The notes: generated by a model not told the origin, from the sequence alone. DNA of 5,713 nucleotides from Planctomycetota bacterium (GCA_025453315.1 JALOQQ010000067.1:1-5713); one strand, 5' to 3'. Positions 1 through 5,288 are shown, numbered from the stretch's first letter. Translations and numbers: made by a program.

Positions 1-364
1 AACCTAATGGATGGGTCGAAAAATCATCACAGTGAGCCCAATTAGTTATATGCTTTTTTAAGCATTGTTCTAAAAAAGAAAAATCTTTTTTAACCAATTC
101 TTTTCTTCTTAAAAAAAGCCACTTAAAAGCAATATAAATTTCTTCATGCCAATCAGCCGAAAGAATCTTTTGTAATAAATGAAAAAAATCTTTTTTTTCT
201 TTTGGCAAAAATTTTCGATAATTTCTGGTTATGATTTGTAAATGACGGGAGCGGATACCGAGGGGCTTAACTTTTTCTTTAAAAAAATTAATAAACCCTT
301 CACGAAAATCTGGCTCAATTTTTGTTTGAAGTTCTTTTCTTAAATTTAGAAGTAAATCTGACAT
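1..364 (-). CDS. DNA alkylation repair protein, AlkD-like HEAT-repeat glycosylase (partial, C-terminus outside window)
   Basis: An open frame starts with ATG at 364 and runs off the window edge at position 1, giving 121 residues with no stop. The AlkD family (PF08713) removes alkylated bases from DNA using a curved stack of HEAT-like helical repeats. Visible family features are the helix-rich pattern, 'VKPLGIRSRHLQ' at residues 32-43 (the family's 'G(V/I)R.P.L' segment), 'DWHEEIYIAFKWL' at 71-83 (the family's 'hEe...a...L'), and 'NWAHCDDFSTHPLG' at 108-121. In the last motif, Trp109 and Asp113 have the spacing of the Trp and Asp of the Bacillus cereus AlkD active site. The remaining catalytic Arg and Trp would lie beyond the edge. 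Members are usually about 220-240 residues, so roughly half is seen. It begins 27 bases after the solute-binding protein gene with no terminator between, so it is probably co-transcribed. No Shine-Dalgarno is visible. Confidence 0.8.
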   Translation of the reverse strand, partial: MSDLLLNLRKELQTKIEPDFREGFINFFKEKVKPLGIRSRHLQIITRNYRKFLPKEKKDFFHLLQKILSADWHEEIYIAFKWLFLRRKELVKKDFSFLEQCLKKHITNWAHCDDFSTHPLG

Positions 365-391
365 ATACTAAAATCTTTGAACGAAAAATAT

Positions 392-2380
392 TTACCAAAC
401 AAAACGTTTACTAGTTTTAAGATACCAAGAAGTAATATTATTAAAACGATCACTGGGGCTAAAAATAGTTTCTTCGCCTAGACCATTCACTTTTTTCTTC
501 TGTAAATACAAGTAATAAGGAGAATAAAGAAAAACGACTGGCTGATCTTGAATTATAAGTTCCTGAATCTTTTGATATTTTATAAAACGATCTTCTACCT
601 TTATCGTTAAACGAGCTTCTTCGAGAAGTTTGTCGACTTCCGCGTTGTCATAGTTAATAATATTTAAACCGCCATCTTTCTGAGAAGAATGCCAAAAAAC
701 ATAAGCATCAGGATCACTACCTAAGGTCTGGCTATAAAGCAAGGTTTCGAAATTTCGATCACTAATTACTTCTTTTTGAATACTGTCGGCTGGAATAATC
801 TCTAAGTTAACCCTAACACCCAATTTTTCCCAAGCACTCTTAATTTCTTCAACCGCTTTGCCATTATCTGAAGAATCGGAGGTTTTTATATTTAAAGAAA
901 GAATTTGATAATCATTCTTTTTGTATTTTTTTATTAACCATTCACCACTAGGATCACTCTTCTCTTCGGTGGTTTTAGCAAAAATATATTCTGTCTCGGG
1001 ATCTAAACCACTTTCTAATTCGCTAGTCTTATTTTTGCTATTTTTATCTTCTTTTTTATTTTCTTCTTCAATTTTTTTCTTTTCTTGCCAAATTTTATAA
1101 GCCTCCTTTTCTTTGTCGGTGATGTTAACTTTTTTCCAAGCGCCTTCAGCTAATATTTTAGTAGCTTCGATAATATTATATTCTATCTTTTTCAAATCAT
1201 TTTTATAAGCAAAACTACCAGGTAACATTGGTCCATCTATCAAATAGCCTTCATTCTGCAAAACTTTTCCTAATAGCTCTGGACGATTAATAGCTTGGGC
1301 AAGAGCCTGACGAACTGTTTTATCGCTTAAGGCACGATTTTTGTCTTGATTAAAAAACAATAATGAGAGCTGGGTTTGTCTTAAACGATGAATATTTAAA
1401 GAATCTTTTGCCACTACTAAATGTAATAAATCATGTGGCAAATAACCCAAACCATCAACGTCAGTGTTGTTTAAAGCATCAATCGCTTCTTGAATAGTGG
1501 GAAAAAATTTAAAAGTGAGCGTTTTAATATACGGTTTATTATTATAATAATCTGGGTTAATTTCTAAAACAATATTTTTAATTTCACCATTTTTATTCTT
1601 AGATAAAGACTTAAACTGATAGGGTCCAGAACCAATAGGTTTTAAATTTAATTCTGTTAAGCTGGCTTGTTCTGGAGAAATTTGCGACCACAATTCTTGA
1701 GGTAAAATACCAAAAGTCAGTAAATTAGGAAAAGCCGCATAAGGTTCAGCTAAAGAAAACTTTATTTTTTCTTCTGAAACTTTTTCGGCTTCAACGCCAA
1801 TAAAAGAGTTAAGTAAAGAAGATTTATAGTTACCATCTTTAATAGCTTCAAAAGTAAATAGAACATCATCGACAGTCACTACCGCGCCGTTGTGCCATTT
1901 AACATCATTACGCAGAGTAACCGTATAATTTTTTCCTTCCGAATCAACTTCATAACTAATTGCTAAATCTGGCTGCAATTGACCATTTTCATTATAAGTA
2001 AAAAGACGAGAATAAATTAAGGCAGCCAAATCACTGTCAACATCATTGAGATTATCGTATAAAGGATTAATATATTGCGGCGTACCAACCAAAGCTTCAC
2101 TATAATCTCCACCCACTATTGGCACTAAACGAATATGATTTTTTAAAAAACGTACCGAAATGAAAGCTAAACCACAAACTATTATCACAGCACAAATAAA
2201 AACCATTATTCTTTCCCAAGGCAACATAACACGATAATAATGTTTTAGCTGTTTTAAACTCGGTATTTTTTTGTTAGATAAAGAATAAACCAAATGTTTA
2301 TTAACATCGAAATTTATTTCCTTTTCTACACTGTCTTTTTTAAAAAAAGCAAATAAAGAAGCTATTGCTCCCTTGATCAT
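392..2380 (-). CDS. Membrane-anchored SBP_bac_5 family solute-binding protein (oligopeptide/DppA-OppA type)
   Basis: This is a family 5 extracellular solute-binding protein, the class that delivers peptides (or nickel and other ligands) to ABC importers. From ATG at 2380 it has 662 residues: a ~57-residue basic, probably cytoplasmic N-terminus, a transmembrane segment at about 58-78, then the binding domain from about 89. Family landmarks are 'LRNDVKWHNGAVVTVDDVLFT' near 156-176, 'PIGSGPYQF' at 248-256, 'DKTVRQALAQAINR' at 353-366 and 'DPDAYVFWHS' at 556-565. A Lys/Glu-rich insertion lies at about 423-490. The two cysteines in the membrane segment lack the small residue before Cys needed for a lipobox, so an uncleaved anchor is more likely than a lipoprotein. 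No permease or ATPase gene lies nearby. The frame also stays open to GTG at 2416 and TTG at 2434, directly after a TAG; I prefer the ATG, but the start is uncertain. Confidence 0.88.
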   Translation of the reverse strand: MIKGAIASLFAFFKKDSVEKEINFDVNKHLVYSLSNKKIPSLKQLKHYYRVMLPWERIMVFICAVIIVCGLAFISVRFLKNHIRLVPIVGGDYSEALVGTPQYINPLYDNLNDVDSDLAALIYSRLFTYNENGQLQPDLAISYEVDSEGKNYTVTLRNDVKWHNGAVVTVDDVLFTFEAIKDGNYKSSLLNSFIGVEAEKVSEEKIKFSLAEPYAAFPNLLTFGILPQELWSQISPEQASLTELNLKPIGSGPYQFKSLSKNKNGEIKNIVLEINPDYYNNKPYIKTLTFKFFPTIQEAIDALNNTDVDGLGYLPHDLLHLVVAKDSLNIHRLRQTQLSLLFFNQDKNRALSDKTVRQALAQAINRPELLGKVLQNEGYLIDGPMLPGSFAYKNDLKKIEYNIIEATKILAEGAWKKVNITDKEKEAYKIWQEKKKIEEENKKEDKNSKNKTSELESGLDPETEYIFAKTTEEKSDPSGEWLIKKYKKNDYQILSLNIKTSDSSDNGKAVEEIKSAWEKLGVRVNLEIIPADSIQKEVISDRNFETLLYSQTLGSDPDAYVFWHSSQKDGGLNIINYDNAEVDKLLEEARLTIKVEDRFIKYQKIQELIIQDQPVVFLYSPYYLYLQKKKVNGLGEETIFSPSDRFNNITSWYLKTSKRFVW

Positions 2381-2466
2381 ATTTAAAACATTTTTTTTAT
2401 TTTTAAATAGTTCCACAAAATAAATCAGCCCCAACTACCAAATTCTTCCGAAGGGCTATAAGAAAG

Positions 2467-2679
2467 CTAGAAAAAAGTTCTAGCCAAAGAGATGCCAAAA
2501 AATAACACTGCTAATACTATAGTCAAAATGAAAAGTTTTTTTTCTAAACCACGTTTAGTTAAGAATACTGTGTCATTACCACCAAAAGTACTGCCCAAAC
2601 CCGTGCCTTTCTGTTGTAACAGAATGGCAATCATCAGTAGAACGGCGACAACAATTTGTGTAATAGCTAACCATTTCAT
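2467..2679 (-). CDS. secG: Preprotein translocase subunit SecG
   Basis: SecG is the small accessory subunit of the SecYEG channel in the cytoplasmic membrane and assists SecA-driven export. The 70-residue protein has the expected two-helix plan: transmembrane helix 1 at about residues 4-22, the signature loop 'LLQQKGTGLGSTFGG' at 20-34, a basic stretch 'TKRGLEKK' at 41-48, and transmembrane helix 2 at about 49-68. Length and motif fit the family well. It starts at ATG 2679, 11 bases after the TAG stop of rplT, so it probably shares the ribosomal-protein transcript. No Shine-Dalgarno is visible before the start. The next gene downstream encodes a protein that itself needs membrane insertion, but a functional link beyond co-transcription is only inference. 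Confidence 0.96.
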   Translation of the reverse strand: MKWLAITQIVVAVLLMIAILLQQKGTGLGSTFGGNDTVFLTKRGLEKKLFILTIVLAVLFFGISLARTFF

Positions 2680-2690
2680 AATAATTCAAT

Positions 2691-3035
2691 CTATTTTACT
2701 TCAGCTAAAATTTTATTAAATACTTCCTTATTATTTTCAGCTAAATCAGCTAAAATTTTGCGATCTAAAAGGATGTTTTTCTTTCTCAAAGCACCCATTA
2801 ATTTAGAATAAGAAATGCCCTGTTCCTTAGAAACAGCACTAATTTTTATATTCCAAAGAGCCTTATTATCTCTCTTCTTCTGTCTTCTATCTTTAAAAGC
2901 ATGAGCACCGGCTTTAATGCTAGCAGTATGAGCTTGTCTAACCTTACTCTTACGACCCCACATGAAACCCTTAGTCTTGCTCAATAATTTCTTTCTCTTT
3001 TTTAAATGGATTGTACCTCGTTTTACTCTTGGCAT
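2691..3035 (-). CDS. rplT: 50S ribosomal protein L20
   Basis: L20 binds 23S rRNA early and is needed for assembly of the large subunit. The 114-residue protein shows the family start 'MPRVKRG', a long basic N-terminal extension (residues 1-58), the core motif 'DRRQKKRDNKALWNIKIS' at 49-66, and a C-terminal domain with 'GISYSKLMGALRKKNILLDRK' split over 73-93. Length is close to the usual 115-120. It starts at ATG 3035, five bases after the rpmI stop, the standard rpmI-rplT order. In well-studied bacteria L20 also represses its own operon by binding mRNA through the C-terminal domain. That domain is intact here, so autogenous control is possible, but the sequence alone does not show it. The stop is TAG and there is no Shine-Dalgarno, so translational coupling to rpmI is likely. 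Confidence 0.97.
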   Translation of the reverse strand: MPRVKRGTIHLKKRKKLLSKTKGFMWGRKSKVRQAHTASIKAGAHAFKDRRQKKRDNKALWNIKISAVSKEQGISYSKLMGALRKKNILLDRKILADLAENNKEVFNKILAEVK

Positions 3036-3040
3036 ATATT

Positions 3041-3238
3041 TTATTTATAAGGCATTAAAGTTTTAATGGTTTTGGCCAAAGTATTGTCGCCACTCATATC
3101 TCTTCTCTTCTTACGACGAGAATTACCATCTTGGCGAGCATTAAAATGATCCTGGCCAGTTCTTCTTTTCTGGATTTTGTTATTTTTAGTAAGCTTAAAG
3201 CGCTTTACTGTTGCTTGATGAGTTTTCATCTTAGGCAT
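3041..3238 (-). CDS. rpmI: 50S ribosomal protein L35
   Basis: L35 is a small, very basic 50S protein. The 65 residues open with the diagnostic 'MPKMKTHQATVKRFKLT' (1-17), continue with 'NKIQKRRTGQDHFN' (19-32), the basic run 'SRRKKRRDMS' (40-49), and end in the family's 'KTIKTLMPYK' (56-65). Length matches the usual 63-66. It lies 59 bases downstream of infC and five bases before rplT, as in the classic infC-rpmI-rplT operon. The gap before it contains a hairpin with a U tract, and a possible promoter lies upstream in infC, so its expression may be partly uncoupled from IF3. The start ATG at 3238 follows 'cgatatcgat' with no Shine-Dalgarno. Confidence 0.96.
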   Translation of the reverse strand: MPKMKTHQATVKRFKLTKNNKIQKRRTGQDHFNARQDGNSRRKKRRDMSGDNTLAKTIKTLMPYK

Positions 3239-3260
3239 ATCGATATCGTTTTCAGCGAAT

Positions 3261-3280
3261 AAAAAACAGGTTTAAACCTG
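3261..3280 (-). terminator. Hairpin plus U6 tract between infC and rpmI (terminator or attenuator)
   Basis: On the minus strand the perfect 14-base palindrome CAGGTTTAAACCTG can fold as a CAGGT/ACCTG stem with a TTAA loop and is followed at once by six T residues. It begins 17 bases after the infC stop and ends 22 bases before the rpmI start. The stem is only 5 bp, so it may be a partial terminator or attenuator rather than a full stop. L35 and L20 would normally be co-transcribed with IF3. Confidence 0.5.
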
Positions 3281-3297
3281 ATTTATCTTAAAAATTT

Positions 3298-3855
3298 TTA
3301 CTTTTTATTGATTAATATAATAGTAAACCTTTCACCTTGTCTTGTCAAGGGTTGTTCTAATTCTACTTTAAGATTAGGGGTTTCTCGTAATTTTTTAACG
3401 AAAGCTAGCATAATTTCTTGAGCACGAGGAGCATGCTGACGCTCCCTGCCACGTAAAACTATTTCCAACTTAATCTTGTCGTCGCGAGAGAGAAATTTAG
3501 CGGCTTGAGAAATACGAAGATCAGTATCATGTTGTCCAATACGTAAAGAAAGACGAATATTCTTAATTTCTACTTTTTTCTGTTGCACTTTTTGTTTATG
3601 TATCTTTTTCTCTTTTTCATATTTTAACTGACCCAAATCAGCAATTTTAGCTACTGGTGGATTAGATTTAGGATTAACTTCCACTAAATCCATGCCCAAT
3701 TCGTCGGCCCTACTAATTGCTTCTCTAGTACTGATTTTACCTATTTGTTCTCCATTTTCATCAATTAAAAAAACATCAGGCGAAGTAATCTGAAGATTGG
3801 CCTTAAATAATGGTTTTTCTTGGACTGGTTTAGCCCTCTGCCATTTAATACGCAT
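3298..3855 (-). CDS. infC: Translation initiation factor IF-3
   Basis: IF3 binds the 30S subunit, blocks premature 50S joining and checks start-codon and initiator-tRNA fidelity. The 185-residue protein shows the N-domain ('DVFLIDENGEQIGKISTREA' at 27-46, then 'LGMDLVEVNPKSNPPVAKIAD' split over 53-73), the linker helix ('KYEKEKKIHKQKVQQKKVEI' at 78-97), and the C-domain ('NIRLSLRIGQHDTDLRISQA' at 99-118, 'VLRGRERQH' at 133-141, 'TRQGERFTIIL' at 171-181). Length matches the usual ~180. The 'PPVCKI' cysteine of many homologues is alanine here. The assigned start is ATG at 3855, but an ATC codon sits immediately before it in frame. infC genes in many bacteria start with AUU/AUC/AUA for autoregulation, so the start is open. 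An in-frame TAG 24 bases upstream limits any extension. It heads infC-rpmI-rplT. Confidence 0.96.
   Translation of the reverse strand: MRIKWQRAKPVQEKPLFKANLQITSPDVFLIDENGEQIGKISTREAISRADELGMDLVEVNPKSNPPVAKIADLGQLKYEKEKKIHKQKVQQKKVEIKNIRLSLRIGQHDTDLRISQAAKFLSRDDKIKLEIVLRGRERQHAPRAQEIMLAFVKKLRETPNLKVELEQPLTRQGERFTIILINKK
3320..3348 (-). promoter_or_regulatory. Candidate sigma70-type promoter inside the 3' end of infC, driving rpmI-rplT
   Basis: Minus strand: TTGACA (3348-3343), a perfect -35 match, is followed after exactly 17 bases by TACTAT (3325-3320), a 4/6 match to TATAAT. Transcription would begin near 3313, giving a leader of about 75 bases that includes the hairpin at 3261-3280. The -35 also encodes conserved IF3 residues ('PLTRQGER'), so the match could be a coincidence of coding sequence. 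A similar internal arrangement upstream of rpmI-rplT is known in Escherichia coli. Confidence 0.45.
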
Positions 3856-3864
3856 GATTTTGAA

Positions 3865-3878
3865 AGCGAGTATTCGCT
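3865..3878 (-). promoter_or_regulatory. Small hairpin just upstream of the infC start
   Basis: On the minus strand AGCGA-ATAC-TCGCT forms a perfect 5-bp, GC-containing stem ending nine bases before the infC ATG, where a Shine-Dalgarno would normally lie. No purine-rich ribosome-binding sequence is present. It could shape initiation or be a protein or IF3-responsive site. Its role is inference, and a stem of this length also occurs by chance. Confidence 0.35.
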
Positions 3879-3890
3879 AGTTTAAATAAT

Positions 3891-3920
3891 AAAAAAGATA
3901 TTTATATTCTTATATAAATA
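3891..3920 (-). terminator. AU-only hairpin with T tract in the infC leader (weak terminator or attenuator)
   Basis: The minus strand reads TATTTATAT-AAGA-ATATAAATA, a perfect 9-bp stem with a 4-base loop, followed by TC and six T residues. It lies 57 bases after the stop of the 93-residue gene and 35 bases before the infC start. The shape is that of an intrinsic terminator, but the stem holds only A-U pairs and would be weak. In such AT-rich DNA it may be partly fortuitous. Confidence 0.35.
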
Positions 3921-3934
3921 CAAAAAATAGTCAA
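3906..3934 (-). promoter_or_regulatory. Weak candidate promoter for infC
   Basis: Minus strand: TTGACT (3934-3929, 5/6 match to TTGACA) with AAGAAT (3911-3906, 4/6) after 17 bases. Other AT-rich hexamers nearby (TATAAG, TATAAA) fit the -10 sequence better but at poor spacing, so the -10 cannot be fixed. It overlaps the AU-only hairpin. Confidence 0.25.
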
Positions 3935-3977
3935 TAGTAGCCGAATATTTTAAATAGAAACGAATAAATAAAACAAC

Positions 3978-4259
3978 TTATCTAAAACGAGGCATGGCTG
4001 AAGATTTTTCTATAGGAATAGTCCTTCTATTCAGGCTTTGTCCGCTATCTTTTAAGGATTTTTGCAGATTAAATTCCTTATTCACTCTACCAATAACCTT
4101 AGAAAAATAAACTCGACTCTCCTCAAAATTTATTCTACCACCAAAACAATGCTGAATAGCCAAACTAACTGCCTTAGCCGGCTCCCATTCCTTTAATAAC
4201 TTAATGGCATCCTCTAATATTATTTTTTCATATTGAGGAAGTGCTTTAGCTTGATTCAT
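3978..4259 (-). CDS. Hypothetical protein, 93 residues, upstream of infC
   Basis: I do not recognise this protein. It reads as two likely amphipathic helices at about residues 9-25 ('QYEKIILEDAIKLLKEW') and 28-38 ('AKAVSLAIQHC'), a 'FGGRINFEESRVYFSKVIGRV' segment (39-59), and a polar, basic, probably disordered tail ending 'SSAMPRFR'. No signal peptide, membrane segment or metal-binding motif is seen; there is one cysteine. Support for a real gene comes from the clean ATG at 4259, the extended -10 promoter just upstream, the isolating terminator behind the methyltransferase gene, and the lack of a competing frame. It lies 122 bases ahead of infC. The predicted transcription start leaves a leader of only about 12 bases, so it may be translated nearly leaderless. 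A small regulatory or nucleic-acid-binding role would be guesswork. Confidence 0.72.
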   Translation of the reverse strand: MNQAKALPQYEKIILEDAIKLLKEWEPAKAVSLAIQHCFGGRINFEESRVYFSKVIGRVNKEFNLQKSLKDSGQSLNRRTIPIEKSSAMPRFR

Positions 4260-4277
4260 ATATATTGATATATTTTT

Positions 4278-4286
4278 ATTATAACA
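4278..4286 (-). promoter_or_regulatory. Extended -10 promoter for the 93-residue gene
   Basis: Minus strand TGTTATAAT is a perfect TATAAT box with the TGn extension, ending 18 bases before the ATG at 4259. No good -35 is found at 16-18 bases, which extended -10 promoters tolerate. It sits just downstream of the methyltransferase terminator, as expected for a new transcription unit. The start of transcription would fall near 4271. Confidence 0.55.
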
Positions 4287-4294
4287 TAAAAAAG

Positions 4295-4324
4295 TAAAAA
4301 AAATAAGTCGGATTTCTCCGACTT
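4295..4324 (-). terminator. Rho-independent terminator after the methyltransferase gene
   Basis: Minus strand AAGTCGGA-GAAA-TCCGACTT is a perfect 8-bp stem capped by a GNRA-type GAAA tetraloop, then A and eight T residues. It begins 23 bases after the methyltransferase stop. The plus strand also gives the same stem followed by seven T residues, so it could work in both directions, though no plus-strand gene is seen. This is the clearest terminator in the window. Confidence 0.9.
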
Positions 4325-4347
4325 TTTTTATTTAGACAATTTTCTTT

Positions 4348-5187
4348 TTATTTATATGATTTTCTTATATCTTTCCAGGCCATAATAATAGCCTCCATTT
4401 CCTTCCGAAAAATACTTTCTACGTTTGGAAAACCAATTTTTTTCAAACTAGCTAGTTGAGATTCTTCGCCGACCTTATTATTAGAATCTGAGTAATAATG
4501 TCTTTTCCATTCATCATTAAGCTCTTTACTGGTCTGCATGGTAAAAATACTAGAAGTCTCAATTATTTGTCGGAAACGTTTCTGTAAGTAAAACTGATTT
4601 AATCCAGCAGAATCGTGCCCATATTTATCGGCGCTTATAAACAAACCTCCTTGCCTTAAAATTCGAAAAGCATGTTTGGTTATCTGAAAACGCTTAGAGT
4701 ATTGGAATCCGTGTAAAGAATAGACCGAAACAACACTATTAATTGAATGCTTCTTCTGCTTTTTAAGAAATAAAAATGGATCTTCTTTAATAAACTCAAT
4801 CCTTTCCTTTTCGGGAAAATTTTTAAATTGCGCTTTGGCTAAAGTTAAAAAAACTGGATCGTCATCAACCACCGTTAAGAAGATTCGACTGTCAGTGGCT
4901 AAAATTTTAGCAATAATTTTTTCAGCTCGAGCACCTATTAAAACAATCGCAATTTTTTTAGCATAATAAAAACGAAAGAAGTTATCAATTGTCGTGGCGA
5001 CAATATTCTGCATTTCTTCATAATGTGGAATAGCTAGGGCGAGCAAACGGAAACTTTGAATATAAAAATTTTGTTTTTCAGCCAAAATTTCTGGAAGCAA
5101 GCCTGATTGTTCTACTAAGGGATCACTGGAATCTAATAATCTCCATGATTGCGTTTTTTCTTTTTCTTTAATTACAGCTGTTGCCAT
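4348..5187 (-). CDS. Class I SAM-dependent methyltransferase-like protein
   Basis: The 279-residue protein carries the ordered motifs of a Rossmann-fold SAM methyltransferase. 'IPHYEEMQNIVATTI' at 53-67 resembles the substrate-side helix of CmoA-like and related enzymes. Strand 1/motif I is at 79-88 ('IAIVLIGARA'), the acidic strand 2 end at 105-111 ('TVVDDDP'), 'IEFIKEDPF' at 130-138, motif IV 'INSVVSVYSLHGF' at 149-161, and 'RILRQGGLFISAD' at 175-187. A C-terminal part with 'WKRHYY' and 'LKKIGFPNVESIFRKEMEAI' (248-267) matches the usual aromatic-rich end. Motif I lacks the standard E/DxGxGxG glycines: only one glycine (Gly85) is present, so SAM binding may be altered or lost. The substrate is unknown. 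The start is ATG 5187, with no Shine-Dalgarno. It follows valS by 101 bases and is closed by its own terminator. Confidence 0.78.
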   Translation of the reverse strand: MATAVIKEKEKTQSWRLLDSSDPLVEQSGLLPEILAEKQNFYIQSFRLLALAIPHYEEMQNIVATTIDNFFRFYYAKKIAIVLIGARAEKIIAKILATDSRIFLTVVDDDPVFLTLAKAQFKNFPEKERIEFIKEDPFLFLKKQKKHSINSVVSVYSLHGFQYSKRFQITKHAFRILRQGGLFISADKYGHDSAGLNQFYLQKRFRQIIETSSIFTMQTSKELNDEWKRHYYSDSNNKVGEESQLASLKKIGFPNVESIFRKEMEAIIMAWKDIRKSYK

Positions 5188-5236
5188 GGTTATGTTTTTT
5201 AAGTTGTTAACAATCGTAGTTTGTTTCTATCACTTA

Positions 5237-5261
5237 AAATAACTATATTGAATAGTTATTT
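5237..5261 (-). repeat. Inverted repeat in the valS-methyltransferase gap
   Basis: AAATAACTA and TAGTTATTT form a perfect 9-bp inverted repeat around a 7-base centre. On the minus strand it starts 28 bases after the valS stop and is followed by a short T/A run, so it could be a weak valS terminator. A TATAGT hexamer (5/6 to a -10 box) spans its centre and right arm, so it could instead be an operator-like site for the methyltransferase gene. The centre holds one copy of the 10-base direct repeat TATTGAATAG (5246-5255), with the second at 5276-5285. Confidence 0.4.
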
Positions 5262-5288
5262 GAACTTTTTAAAATTATTGAATAGAAA

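Noticed and set aside
2017..2040. TTGACA on the minus strand inside the solute-binding protein gene
   Set aside because: The hexamer 17 bases downstream is ATTTAT, a poor -10, and the site lies deep in coding sequence with no gene start after it.
392..2380. Lipoprotein signal peptide on the solute-binding protein
   Set aside because: Cysteines in the membrane segment are preceded by valine or isoleucine, not Gly/Ala/Ser, so there is no proper lipobox. An uncleaved anchor fits better.
2492..2719. 75-codon open frame on the plus strand
   Set aside because: It lies wholly opposite secG and the end of rplT, both of which match well-known families; it has no family-like features and is an antisense shadow.
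3335..3350. CCTTG...CAAGG inverted repeat in infC
   Set aside because: It has a 5-bp stem with a 6-base loop inside conserved IF3 coding sequence and no T tract; likely a codon coincidence.
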